Position numbers and translations under genes: made by a program. A stretch of 64,000 bases of DNA from the NCBI RefSeq assembly GCF_036898825.1, contig NZ_JARUND010000001.1:3472001-3536000 (forward strand). Direction: 5' to 3'. The DNA is from Streptomyces sp. B21-083. Its GTDB lineage: Bacteria > Actinomycetota > Actinomycetes > Streptomycetales > Streptomycetaceae. The notes beneath the pieces are model-generated. The model had not been told where the DNA came from and did not search any database. It saw only the letters and a list, made by a program, of their open reading frames with translations. Numbering within the stretch: position 1 is the stretch's first letter; each line of letters opens with the position of its first letter. Of this stretch, positions 1 to 8,390 are shown one piece after another.

Positions 1-1442
1 CGCCGACCGGCCTGGACGGTCCGATGCCCCTGCTCATCACTCCGGTGAGCTGGGGGCGGTGCCGTCCGTCGCCGGATCGGGTGTCCCTGGGCGCGCCTTC
101 CGATCGCCACGGCAGCAGCATCATGGCGAGTTGTCTTACAGGTGGTTGTGGTGAGGGGCTTCTGCCAGTGCTGGGCACCCCACCGGCTGGTGTAGGCGGG
201 GTCCACGGCGATGACCGCGATACCCGACTGGTCGGCCATCGAGGACAGCCGGGCGCGGAGTTTGCCGGTGGGCATGCCGGAGATCAGCTGCCGGAAGCGT
301 TTCCTGCGTCCGTGCTTCTCCCGGGTCTTCTCCCCACCGAAGTCCAGGTCCTCCACCGCGATCGCCTTCACACCACACGTTCGGGCCCAGTGCAGGAGGC
401 GGGTGAGAGCGTGCCGGACCTGGGCGTCGCGGTGTCCGGCGGTACCGGTCAGGTCGTAGGAGAAGCGGCGCGGGCTGCCGGTGGGGTTGCCGTGGGTGTC
501 GAGGTGCCAGGCGGCCAGGTGGTCGGCGTTCATGTCGACGCCGATCACCCCGTGGGCGAGCGCGGCCTCCATCGGCACGGTCGAGGTGGGCGGGATCTGC
601 CAGGACGCTGTCACGTACCAGCGGTCCCGGCCCGTGTCCAGGTGGATGCGGTAGGCGATCGCCCGGTTCGCCGCGACGCGGTCCGCCCACTCGCCGCCCC
701 GGTGCGCGAACACGACCCGGCAGGCGAGGACGTACCGGCCGTGCGGGGCGTTCGCCAAATACCCCAGCGGTGCGGGGAGTTTGATGCTGACCTCGCCGTC
801 GGGGCTGATACGGATGGTCTCGTTGCCGTAGCGCTTCCCGGACTCCCCGTCCGCCTGGCAGAACCAGCGCTCCGCCTCCCACCGCCCACGCCACCCGGAC
901 TCCGTCAGACCGGCCTCGGGCAGGTGGTGCCGGGTACGGGCCAGTTGCTTCCCGCCCCGCACGACATGCACGACACCGGCCTCGCGGTCGGCCCGCGCGA
1001 CGGCCAGCCGGTCCTGAAGCACGCGCAGCCGCCGGGACTTCGCATGCCACTCCCGCTGGGACCGGTAACCACCAGGCGCCTTCTTGCTCCCCTTCTGCCC
1101 GACCGGCAGCGACAGCCGATGCGTGAGGGTGCGGACGCCCGCTTCCAGATTCTGGACATGCGCCGACTGACAGCGCCGGGCCAGCGCCCACAGATCATGC
1201 GTGGCCTTGGTGATACTGCCAGCCCACCGCGACGACGAGACCGGGGTCAACTCCCGCTTCCGCACCGCCCACGCCGCACCGGAATGCTCCAGACCATCCC
1301 GGCAGCGTGCCTTAAGATCCCTCGACGCCAGCGACCCCAGATGCGCTCCCACCAGCCGCAGCACCTTCTCATCGCCCGGCGTCAGCTGCTTGAGGCGGGT
1401 CCGGATCGCCACACCGGACGGACCGGACGCGACGAACGGCAC
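1..1442 (-). CDS. TnpB-related (IS200/IS605 OrfB-like) transposon protein, 3' end beyond window
   Basis: The frame is open from a GTG at 1442 to the window edge, about 480 codons, so the C-terminus is missing. The GTG is preceded by GAGGAG with a 7-base spacer. A RuvC-like fold is visible: VIGVDMN (about residue 302, first Asp), AVEDLDF (about 363, Glu) and RHDAAAVAIGR (about 440, last Asp). These match the RNA-guided nuclease family TnpB, which is encoded by IS605/IS607-type elements. The four-cysteine zinc ribbon usually present between the second and third RuvC motifs is absent; only one Cys lies there. No TnpA or serine recombinase is visible nearby. Its 5' end lies about 230 bases from a truncated DinB-like gene, suggesting insertion there. 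Family call is firm; nuclease activity is inferred. Confidence 0.85.
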   Translation of the reverse strand, partial: MPFVASGPSGVAIRTRLKQLTPGDEKVLRLVGAHLGSLASRDLKARCRDGLEHSGAAWAVRKRELTPVSSSRWAGSITKATHDLWALARRCQSAHVQNLEAGVRTLTHRLSLPVGQKGSKKAPGGYRSQREWHAKSRRLRVLQDRLAVARADREAGVVHVVRGGKQLARTRHHLPEAGLTESGWRGRWEAERWFCQADGESGKRYGNETIRISPDGEVSIKLPAPLGYLANAPHGRYVLACRVVFAHRGGEWADRVAANRAIAYRIHLDTGRDRWYVTASWQIPPTSTVPMEAALAHGVIGVDMNADHLAAWHLDTHGNPTGSPRRFSYDLTGTAGHRDAQVRHALTRLLHWARTCGVKAIAVEDLDFGGEKTREKHGRRKRFRQLISGMPTGKLRARLSSMADQSGIAVIAVDPAYTSRWGAQHWQKPLTTTTCKTTRHDAAAVAIGRRAQGHPIRRRTAPPPAHRSDEQGHRTVQAGR

Positions 1443-1668
1443 CGCGATACTCCTCAGCCCACCCACCCCGCCACCCCCAACCGACCCCGCCCGAAGATCC
1501 CGTCGCCAGGGGAAACGACCACCACCCGAGAAGGTCACACATTCGATGAGAGAACGTCAGTTCCGCAACCGAAAGCCGACACACAGCCGAGGAGCGCAGC
1601 ACGGCACAAACCATCCACACTCACTCCCACTCACTAGACGCTCTCGAACACACTCCAGCGACAACAGC

Positions 1669-1956
1669 TCCAAACCCCTCTGGTTCGACCCGTACCTCGG
1701 GGAGGACATGACCGCCGGCCCGGACGAGACCAGGGCCCGGATCACCGACTTCTACGGCCGCGCCCGCGCCGCCGCCGACCGTGTACTGACGGAACTCCCG
1801 CTGGACACCGTGGGCAAGCCGGCATGGCGGGACGACGAGTGCTCCCTGCGCTGGGTCCTGGTACGTATGACGGCGGAGACGGCACGGCACGCGGGGCACA
1901 TGGACATCGTGCGGGAGTTGATCGACGGGGGAACCGGGGAGTACCGCCCGTCATGA
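1669..1956 (+). pseudogene. 3' remnant of a DinB/DUF664-fold (mycothiol-dependent) protein
   Basis: About 95 codons up to the stop at 1956 read as the C-terminal half of a DinB-superfamily DUF664 protein: a WRDDE segment followed by SLRWVLVRMTAETARHAGHM, which carries the family's usual His (ETARHAGHMD), then LIDG. Family members usually run about 160-180 residues. Here the N-terminal helices and a credible start are missing, and the open frame upstream has no family resemblance. The break faces the TnpB-like gene, so the 5' part was probably lost on insertion or rearrangement. Non-functional as it stands. Confidence 0.65.
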
Positions 1957-2514
1957 CCCGACTGGGCTCTCCTGGTTGCCGAGGACCAGCAGGACGTGCT
2001 CGTCCTCGCCGTGGCGGACGGTACCGGTGTGACGGAAGCCGTGCTTTTCCAGGAGGCGGACGGAGGCGGTGTTCCCGGCGAAGGGGTCGGCGTACAGGGG
2101 CCGGTGGGTCTCCCGCCGCAGAAACTGACCCAGGGCGACGGTACCGACGCCTCTCCCCCAGTACGGCCGCCCGAGCCAGTACCCGACGAAGCGATCTCCA
2201 CCGACACCCTGTTCGCCCGCCCACCAGGCGACGATGCTGCCGGCGGGTTCACCGTCCACGGTGACCATCTGCACGAACACGGTGCTGTCGCCGAGGATCC
2301 TCGACTTCCAGTGCTTCATGAAGGCGTCCCGCGGCCGAGGAGTGAACCGCGACCGCCGGCCGGCTTCGGGATCGTGCTCACAGAGAACCAGGAACTCCAG
2401 GTCGGCTTCGGTGACGTCACGGAGTCGCACGTCGTCATTGCCGGTGAAGTTGTCAGTGACGTTGTTGGTGACGTTGTCGGTCATGGTGGGGAGTGTGGCA
2501 GGGGGCACTGACAT
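1951..2514 (-). CDS. GNAT family N-acetyltransferase
   Basis: A 187-residue protein (or 177 from the ATG at 2484) with the GNAT layout: LRDVTEADLEFLVLCEHDP at the first helix, a central VGYWLGRPYWGRGVGTVAL strand-loop-helix holding the acetyl-CoA pyrophosphate-binding R-x-x-x-G-R-G-x-G pattern, and NTASVRLLEKHGFRHTG near the C-terminus, typical of RimJ/L-like members. Substrate cannot be told. Neither start has a strong ribosome site. The N-terminus encodes DNVTNNVTDN from a 12-base direct repeat (2452-2481), so the true start may be the internal ATG. Its stop region slightly overlaps the convergent DinB remnant. Confidence 0.88.
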   Translation of the reverse strand: MSVPPATLPTMTDNVTNNVTDNFTGNDDVRLRDVTEADLEFLVLCEHDPEAGRRSRFTPRPRDAFMKHWKSRILGDSTVFVQMVTVDGEPAGSIVAWWAGEQGVGGDRFVGYWLGRPYWGRGVGTVALGQFLRRETHRPLYADPFAGNTASVRLLEKHGFRHTGTVRHGEDEHVLLVLGNQESPVGS

Positions 2515-2539
2515 TTCCCGGGGAGGGCGGCACGCGGAG

Positions 2540-3424
2540 TCAGGGGACGAGCGCCCGGACTTCCTCGGCGACGAACCGTACGAAGCCCTCGTGGTCGGGC
2601 TCGTCGCCGGTCGGCTGAAGAATGACGGTGTCGGCCCCAGCCTCTACGAGACTCCCCACGGCCTTGGCAACAGCACCGGCGTCCCCGGCGACGCCGAGAC
2701 CAGGTACGGAGGCCAGCCCCTCGGCGACCAATTCGAGACGGAGCCGCTCGTCGGCGTCGGCCCCGGTGGCAGCGATGAGATAGACGACGACACGGTGGGT
2801 CTGCCCCGCGGCGTCCGTCCGGCCTGCGGCCACCCGCCCCTCCTCGATCAGCTGCCGGGCCCGACGCACCCCGTCGGGCGCAGTACCGGCGTGGAGAACG
2901 GTCCCGTCCGCCACTTCCCCGGCCAGCCGGAGTGAACGGGGCCCGGTGGCCCCGGCGAGCAGGGGCAGCCCGGGCTCGGGGGGCCAGTCGAGGCCGACGT
3001 CGTCCAACTTCACGTACCGCCCCTCTACGGTGACCCGTTCACCGTCGAGCAGTGCGCGCAACGCGAGCAGATGCTCCCGCAACAGAGTGAGCGGCGACGC
3101 GACCCGCACCCCGACCTGCCCCATCCAGTCCTGCACCCCGTGCCCGAGGCCGAGAACGGCCCGCCCCGGAAACAGACGGTGCAGGGTGGCGGCCTCCATC
3201 GCGGTCAGGGCGACATTCCGGAGTGGTACGGGGAGCAGGCCGACCCCGACCCGGACGCGCTCGGTCCAGGCGAGGGCAGCCGCGGCGGCGGAGACACCCC
3301 CTTCACGGAAACAGTCCTCCCAGAGCCACAGCTCCTCGATCCCGGTGGCGTCGGCGAGCTGAGCGAGGGCGCGCAGCCGCTCGGGCGGGAGTTGGGGGCG
3401 GAAGACGACGCCGAGAATGGTCAT
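2540..3424 (-). CDS. LLM-class (luciferase-like) flavin-dependent oxidoreductase
   Basis: A 294-residue protein with the bacterial luciferase-like TIM-barrel pattern: LADATGIEELWLWED near the N-terminus, RVRVGVGLLPVPLRNVALTAMEAATL (split strand and helix), FPGRAVLGLGHGV, and LPLLAGATGPRSLRLAGEVADGTVL. In actinobacteria such proteins usually use coenzyme F420 or FMNH2 to oxidise or reduce small organic compounds. The substrate here is unknown. It is monocistronic as far as visible, separated from the upstream DHFR-like gene by about 40 bases, and may share that transcript. Confidence 0.88.
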   Translation of the reverse strand: MTILGVVFRPQLPPERLRALAQLADATGIEELWLWEDCFREGGVSAAAAALAWTERVRVGVGLLPVPLRNVALTAMEAATLHRLFPGRAVLGLGHGVQDWMGQVGVRVASPLTLLREHLLALRALLDGERVTVEGRYVKLDDVGLDWPPEPGLPLLAGATGPRSLRLAGEVADGTVLHAGTAPDGVRRARQLIEEGRVAAGRTDAAGQTHRVVVYLIAATGADADERLRLELVAEGLASVPGLGVAGDAGAVAKAVGSLVEAGADTVILQPTGDEPDHEGFVRFVAEEVRALVP

Positions 3425-3465
3425 GGTGCCTTCCTATCGAGCGTGGCCGCGGTTGTACAACACCA

Positions 3466-4044
3466 TTACTGGCCGTGGCTACTGACACGCTCGTACCGCA
3501 GGAGGACGACGCCGTTGCCGAAGGTACGTGTCTCGGCATGCCGAAGCCGGGTGAGGCGGTCGGCCTCGAGGAAGAGCGGTCTGCCGCGTCCGAGCAGCAC
3601 GGGATGGACGCAGAGATGAAACTCGTCGAGGAGGTCGTGCCGCATGAACTCGGCGGCAAGCTCGGCACCACTGACCGCGAGATCCCCGCCGGCCTGCTCC
3701 TTCAGCGCCCGGATGTGCTCCGGGACGACTTCTCGCACGACGGTGGTGTTCCAGTCGGCATGCTCCAGCGTCCGGGAGAACACGTACTTCGGCATGTCCC
3801 GCCAGATCCCGGCGAACTCGACGACGACTGCGGGGCAGTCGGGGTCGGAGTCAGCGGTGGGCCAGAAGTCGGCCATGAGCTGATGGGTCAAACGCCCACT
3901 GAGAAAGGCCCCCATGGCCTTGGTCCGCTGATTGAAGTACCGGTGAAGCGCTCGTCGTCGACCATGTGCCAGTCGATCTCACGATTGAGTCCCTCGAAGT
4001 AGCCATCGAGGGAGACGGACATCATCAGGATGACTTTTCGCATG
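3466..4044 (-). pseudogene. Dihydrofolate reductase-family (RibD C-terminal) protein, frameshifted
   Basis: The start MRKVILMMSVSLDGYFEG (ATG at 4044, GAGGAA six bases upstream) is the usual N-terminus of DHFR-fold RibD_C proteins. The rest of the family continues in another frame as HRYFNQRTKAMGAFLSGRL, and on through YVFSRTLEHADW, DLAVSGAELAAEF and HPVLLGRGRPLF to the stop at 3466. The frames meet around 3941-3947 (minus-strand CGCTTCACCGG), where one extra C would restore a normal protein of about 193 residues. Either the gene is recently inactivated or there is a sequence error. Such proteins are NADPH-dependent reductases of uncertain substrate. Confidence 0.85.
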
Positions 4045-4166
4045 GAACATTCCTCATCGATGTCTGGGCTGCGGCTGAAACTCACGGTACTCACCCGGCG
4101 CCACCCAAGGAACTGTTGCCACGCACGCTTACGTGTTGCTGGCGCCAGAAGGCCGCAGGTGCAACC

Positions 4167-4871
4167 TCAAAGATTTTTACTCGCCACGAAGTTCAGCGGA
4201 TTCTCGAAGCTGACTGTCTCGGCAATCTGCTGGATGATTCCGCGATACTCCGCTCTGCGAGCCACCGCTGTCGTACTGACCGTCAAAACAGCCAAGCGCT
4301 TGCAGTCTGGATGAGGCAGGTGCGCGTGGATCTGAATGAGCGGCTGCTGTTGAAGACCGCTTTCGGCTGACGGAGTCAGCGTGCTCTCGCTGAGCGTCGC
4401 AGGCCCACAAGGAAGTTCGAGGAATTCGATACCCGTATGCCCGTCGGCGGACGTCACCGCACGGGCGGCGGTGACGCCTCGCGGCGCGACTGCCGTGTCA
4501 CGCCAGGCGATCGTAAAGAAGGAGAGCAGCGGCTGGCTGCTGTTTGCGCCTGTCTCGTCCACGTCGTCGCGATGCAGGCCGATGGAGCAGTGCACCGTAC
4601 CGAACTCACGCAGCGTCCCCAACAGTTGCTGTCCAGAAGCGACATTGGCGATGAACTGCTGGCGGAGCAACTCGTCAGGTGCCGAGTCGAGGAAGGGGGC
4701 GACAGCAGCATGCAGGTCGTCGGCCGCCGGGGAGCCGGGCTCGGAGAGGAAAACTTCGAAGGGAAGGGCGGTGAAGCCAGCGGGCTCAGCAAACCAGAGT
4801 TCCGCTTTTGGATCATTGACGGAATCATGCAGGACAAAAGCGACAGTCTTCACGGTGCATTCCGAATACAT
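4167..4871 (-). CDS. T7SS-cassette-associated protein, left copy
   Basis: The ATG at 4871 sits one base after the stop of the upstream gene (TGAGATG), which favours it over longer upstream starts. The 234-residue product is soluble with no signal peptide. It begins with a WFAEPAGFTALPFE motif and ends with a beta-strand HLPHPDCKRLAVLTVSTTA and a helix leading to ETVSFENP. The same layout (N-terminal W-containing motif, late PIPGS-VVLVSG-like strand, final helix and TFRF-like end) occurs in the protein at 27485-28102. Both sit at the distal end of a WXG/T7SS effector cassette, so a chaperone or export-helper role is plausible but unproven. The gene is visibly AT-richer than its surroundings, suggesting transfer. 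Confidence 0.7.
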   Translation of the reverse strand: MYSECTVKTVAFVLHDSVNDPKAELWFAEPAGFTALPFEVFLSEPGSPAADDLHAAVAPFLDSAPDELLRQQFIANVASGQQLLGTLREFGTVHCSIGLHRDDVDETGANSSQPLLSFFTIAWRDTAVAPRGVTAARAVTSADGHTGIEFLELPCGPATLSESTLTPSAESGLQQQPLIQIHAHLPHPDCKRLAVLTVSTTAVARRAEYRGIIQQIAETVSFENPLNFVASKNL

Positions 4872-4872
4872 C

Positions 4873-5535
4873 TCAAGAATGGGCAGGGTAAATGCCGACG
4901 CGTCGACCGCGCTCGATGTCCTCCGAAGTAGCACCCCAGTCCGTGAAGCTCTGACCATCTTTTACCTCTGCCCGCTGTTCAAGAACTTGCATGCGGCGAG
5001 GCCTATCTCCGTCTTGCGTGGACGTAGCGATAAGACCGATGAAACGAGGATCACCAGCGAACCAGATAACACCAATCTGCGACTTTAGCACCACCTTGGT
5101 ACGGGGAGCCATCCGGCGGTGCCACCATTCCGTACGGATATGCTGAGAGAAAACAAGGGGAAGTGGCTGATCAAGGCGTGCAGGATTGGAGAACTCGAAC
5201 CAACCGTAATGTTTACCAGAGACGTTCGGATGATTATTCAGTCCATGTGAAACATCGCGCAGCACCTGCCATGGATACGTCTGCAAGATGCGTCGCATGC
5301 GGAAAGCCGGAGAAAAGTAGCGCAACTGAGTCACGGCTCGATAGAAGCAATATCCAAGAGGCAGCACGAAAAGAAAAACGAACCCCGGCGACAAGAACAC
5401 AACAAGCACATAAAGCAGGCCGACCCAAACGGCAAGCCAGCCGATGAAGCCAACAACATTCATCACCATGTGTGCCGTCCAGGCCCGACGGGTGGCTGGA
5501 TGCTCCCAGGCAATCGGGTAGTGAGTGGGGCTCAT
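4873..5535 (-). CDS. Membrane protein of the T7SS cassette (two TM segments)
   Basis: A 220-residue protein with two hydrophobic helices near the N-terminus (about residues 24-45 and 47-66, around VVGFIGWLAVWVGLLYVLVV and SPGFVFLFVLPLGYCFY) and a cytosolic-looking remainder of about 150 residues with WFEF, VVLKSQIGVIWFAGDP and a C-terminal GRRVGIYPAHS. I do not recognise a catalytic motif. It lies between the putative T7SS effector and the associated protein, 28 bases after the effector stop, so it may be the effector's membrane immunity or an export partner. The gene is AT-richer than neighbours. Confidence 0.75.
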   Translation of the reverse strand: MSPTHYPIAWEHPATRRAWTAHMVMNVVGFIGWLAVWVGLLYVLVVFLSPGFVFLFVLPLGYCFYRAVTQLRYFSPAFRMRRILQTYPWQVLRDVSHGLNNHPNVSGKHYGWFEFSNPARLDQPLPLVFSQHIRTEWWHRRMAPRTKVVLKSQIGVIWFAGDPRFIGLIATSTQDGDRPRRMQVLEQRAEVKDGQSFTDWGATSEDIERGRRVGIYPAHS

Positions 5536-5562
5536 GGACTGTACCTCTCCGATCGGTAAGCG

Positions 5563-6915
5563 TCAGAAGACATGGCGGGCAAGGTCGAGGATCCCACCGT
5601 TGTCCAGGATGAGGCGCGTGCCATCAATACCTGCGACCGTCCCGTCCTTGACCTCACTGTCGTCCGCGTCCACCATTTTGCTATACAGGCCGAAGCCACC
5701 GGTACCGACGCCGACCGCGCTCGACGTCACTGCCACAGCTTTAGCTACGGCTTCAGGATTGCTGACACCCCTCACCGCCCGCGCGACAAGCGGGTTGTCC
5801 AACTGGGCGACGCCCTGCATGCTGTCCATCGTCCTGGTGCCGAACATTGCCATCTTCTGACCGAGGGAGAGGGCTTCCCCCCCGACCCTGACGGCATTTA
5901 CCGTCCCTTTAACCCCAACGACTGCTGCCCCTAGCCCCGGGAGCGTACCCATTGCGTCAGCCCCGACAGTGACCGCGTTACTCCAGAAATCGACGTCGAA
6001 CTCGCCCTTGATGAAGCCATCTTTCAGGGACTCCCAAACTTCAGGTTTCGCATAGAGGCGAACTCCCAACGCTGTTGCACTCAGCACAGACGCTGCGAGC
6101 AGCAACGCGGCCACCATCGCGACTCCCAACGGACCGGCGAAGATGATCGCTACCAATCCAACGACACCGGCCACGAAACTCAAGATGTCCGGCAGGTTGT
6201 CCCCGAGCCAGTCGAGCGCCTCGTCGAACCATCCCGGCTCGTGCGGCGCCAGCTTTTTCGTAGCGTCACGGATCTTCGTTGCCCGGTACTTCGCCCTGTC
6301 CTCGTGCTCTTCAGCCAGCGTCCGAGCCCTGCCCCGGATCTTCTCCAGCTCGGCCTCGGCCCCTTCCACATCTGTGTTCGCGCGGGTCAGTGCCTTCTTC
6401 GCGGCGTCGTGATCCGCGCCTTTCTTGTCCAGGCCCGGATCGTCGCCGGCCTCGGTTGCGCGCCCCTTCGCCCGGTCGACCACACCCTGGGCTTCCCTTG
6501 CGTCCTCTTCGAGACGCTTGGCTCGACGCTGGAAGTCGTCGAGTTCGCCTTCCCAACGGTCGAGTTGCTTGGCCGCCTTACGGATGGAGTGCGCCGCGTT
6601 CTTCAGGTTGAGCGGCAGCGGGCCACCGTCGAGCTGCTCCCGGAAGGCTACGGCCGCATCACCTTCCCAGTAGCTGCCGTCCATCAGCTTGGTGACGAGC
6701 TCATGTGTCGTTTCAAGGACCTTCGCGCAACCAGCGAGCTTCTTGTACAGCCCCCGCACGGTCTCAGTGGAGCCCGGCACGGGGTTGAACCCCAGGTGCT
6801 GGTAGCCAATGTCCGGGCCGGGCCGATAGGACTTCAGCCCCTGCGGAAGGTCTCCGTTCCTACGCGCCTGGGAATCTGGGTACGGCGACGGTTCGACACC
6901 TGGAGCAACGCTCAC
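5563..6915 (-). CDS. Putative T7SS effector/polymorphic-toxin trunk without evident toxin tip
   Basis: A 450-residue protein from GTG at 6915, whose first base pairs lie in the stop of the Esx-like gene (GTGA overlap, so coupled translation). Residues about 25-120 form a WXG-like helical hairpin (GSYWEGDAAVAFREQLDGG). Next is a coiled coil rich in Lys, Glu and Ala (about 110-225), then a hydrophobic stretch with two likely TM helices (LPDILSFVAGVVGLVAIIFA and VAMVAALLLAASVLSATALG). This is the trunk seen in actinobacterial T7SS-exported polymorphic toxins. The C-terminus ends in EVKDGTVAGIDGTRLILDNG and lacks any domain I recognise as a toxin, so it may be a toxinless scaffold or carry an unknown small tip. 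Confidence 0.8.
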   Translation of the reverse strand: MSVAPGVEPSPYPDSQARRNGDLPQGLKSYRPGPDIGYQHLGFNPVPGSTETVRGLYKKLAGCAKVLETTHELVTKLMDGSYWEGDAAVAFREQLDGGPLPLNLKNAAHSIRKAAKQLDRWEGELDDFQRRAKRLEEDAREAQGVVDRAKGRATEAGDDPGLDKKGADHDAAKKALTRANTDVEGAEAELEKIRGRARTLAEEHEDRAKYRATKIRDATKKLAPHEPGWFDEALDWLGDNLPDILSFVAGVVGLVAIIFAGPLGVAMVAALLLAASVLSATALGVRLYAKPEVWESLKDGFIKGEFDVDFWSNAVTVGADAMGTLPGLGAAVVGVKGTVNAVRVGGEALSLGQKMAMFGTRTMDSMQGVAQLDNPLVARAVRGVSNPEAVAKAVAVTSSAVGVGTGGFGLYSKMVDADDSEVKDGTVAGIDGTRLILDNGGILDLARHVF

Positions 6916-7229
6916 TTTTTTCCTCCGCCCTTGCCATCCCGGGCCTTTTTCAAAGCTTCCTCAAGCGCCTTGTCGACCTCGCGGTAGCTGTCCTTGCTCT
7001 TCCCGATGATGTCGGCAAGGTCATCGGTCTGCTTGCCGATCTCCTCGCTGCCGTACTTCCAGTCCTCCTGGAACTCTTGGCACGCAGAGTCCAGATCGTC
7101 CGTGCCGAGTCCGGTGATCGTCGCGTCCGACAGCGCTTTACGGACACCCTTGAGCGAGTCGGTGGACTTGCTCAACATCCTCATGAACCGCGCGAGTTCA
7201 TCACCGTCGACCGCCAGACGCTCCGCCAT
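6912..7229 (-). CDS. WXG100-like (Esx) T7SS substrate
   Basis: A 105-residue all-helical protein starting at ATG 7229 with GGGAG upstream. It has the size of WXG100 proteins and a central WKYG turn (about residue 52) between two amphipathic helices. Near the C-terminus YREVD matches the YxxxD/E signal used for T7SS export, followed by a Lys/Gly-rich tail. The gene ends with a GTGA overlap into the effector gene, which suggests the two products are made together and perhaps exported as a pair, as WXG100 and effector partners are in other actinobacteria. No second Esx gene and no secretion core gene are visible. Confidence 0.82.
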   Translation of the reverse strand: MAERLAVDGDELARFMRMLSKSTDSLKGVRKALSDATITGLGTDDLDSACQEFQEDWKYGSEEIGKQTDDLADIIGKSKDSYREVDKALEEALKKARDGKGGGKK

Positions 7230-7355
7230 GCTCCCGTTCCCTCTCCCCGTTTCCAGCTGCCACGAGCAAGCGGCTGTACCCATGCCGCCTGTCGCACCGC
7301 CCGGGGCGACCGCGCCAGGAGGGCAAGCGCCCAAGGTCTCAACTCGCCGGTGCTG

Positions 7356-8390
7356 TCAGCGGTTTACGGCCTGGATCTCTTGTACGACGACGTCCTGAGT
7401 TGCGCCAAAGCTGCCGTCGGGAAGGTCACCGCCTGCGCCGCCGGAACCGGTCCAGGTGGTCTTCCAGGTGACCGTCGCCTGGAGCGGATACGTACCGTCG
7501 CCCGAGGAGCGCAAGTACTTCACACCACAGGGCGGGGTCTCTTTGGCCTTGCCCTCGGCGTAGGGCTCGCCGATGCTGCCGTTACTGATCGCGCAAACGC
7601 CGGATGCCGGGTAGGTCGCCGCCTCCGCGGTGCCCGGCTCGATCCTGAGAGAGACCGGTTCCGCCGTCGCGGTCGCATACATATTGAGCACCGGCACGGA
7701 CGCTGACACGGATACCGCCTTGAAGGCGGCACCGTCGAGCCAGGCCCAGGTGGGGAGGTTGACCTTGGTGGGGCCGGCGGGGGCGAGGGCCACTTCGGTG
7801 CCCGGAACGCGGATCTCGTTGTAGGCGAGTCCGGCGAGGATCTCCGGGGTGATGACGTTCTCGACGTTGGCGGGCGGTGCGTCGCCGGTGTCCACCCAGA
7901 AGTAGTCACGTTTGCAGGCGTCCCAGCCCGGCGGGTAGGACTTGTTGACGTAGGAGCCCCACCAATAGCCCTTGCCGGTCTTGTCCTTGTTGAAATCCTT
8001 CGAGTGGTCGTCCGCGTTGAGGAACGTCTTCCGCTGCTCGGCATCCCACTCATAGCCCGTGGACTCCGCCGCCCAGACCGGCTCCTTGACCTTCTGTAAC
8101 TGCTCAGGCGTATACGTCGGGGCATACCAGCAGGCGGGCGGCGTCCAGGACGTCGTCGGCGTCAGCGCACCCGTGGAATTGCCCTTACCGTTCTTCGAAC
8201 GGTCGAAGATGGCATCACCGACGGACACAGAAAGGTTGCCGTCAGCGTCGGCATTGGCTTCCTGTTCTGTGCTATCACGGCTGCCACCCTCTTCACGTCC
8301 TCCGGCGTAGGCCACGGGGGCTGCACACACGGGCACAGAGATAAGCGTAAAGAGCGTCGCGATTCTTACCAATTTGCTTACGGCTGGCAC
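7356..8390 (-). CDS. Secreted protein of unknown function (cassette family B), left copy
   Basis: A 344-residue protein from GTG 8390 with a signal peptide (LVRIATLFTLISVPVCAAPVAYAGG, cleavage likely after AYA). The mature part has a short acidic/Ser segment, then a well-conserved body: WTPPACWYAPTYTPEQLQKV, a Lys/Asp-rich DDHSKDFNKDKTGKGYWWGS, several cysteines (ACW, WDACK, SGVCA, PPCGVKY) and a C-terminal VVVQEIQAVNR. A paralogue at 24400-25448 is near-identical across this body. The start overlaps the end of the upstream lipoprotein gene by 13 bases, indicating coupled expression. I do not recognise the fold; the pairing with a lipoprotein suggests an envelope complex. Confidence 0.8.
   Translation of the reverse strand: MPAVSKLVRIATLFTLISVPVCAAPVAYAGGREEGGSRDSTEQEANADADGNLSVSVGDAIFDRSKNGKGNSTGALTPTTSWTPPACWYAPTYTPEQLQKVKEPVWAAESTGYEWDAEQRKTFLNADDHSKDFNKDKTGKGYWWGSYVNKSYPPGWDACKRDYFWVDTGDAPPANVENVITPEILAGLAYNEIRVPGTEVALAPAGPTKVNLPTWAWLDGAAFKAVSVSASVPVLNMYATATAEPVSLRIEPGTAEAATYPASGVCAISNGSIGEPYAEGKAKETPPCGVKYLRSSGDGTYPLQATVTWKTTWTGSGGAGGDLPDGSFGATQDVVVQEIQAVNR

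Noticed and set aside
136..1191. 351-codon minus-strand frame
   Set aside because: It is a different frame over the same TnpB-related gene and has an Arg/Pro-rich shadow composition.
24..1637. Long open frame on the plus strand (537 codons) at the left edge
   Set aside because: It is antisense to a TnpB-related gene with clear RuvC motifs; its translation is low-complexity Arg/Pro/Gly with no domain.
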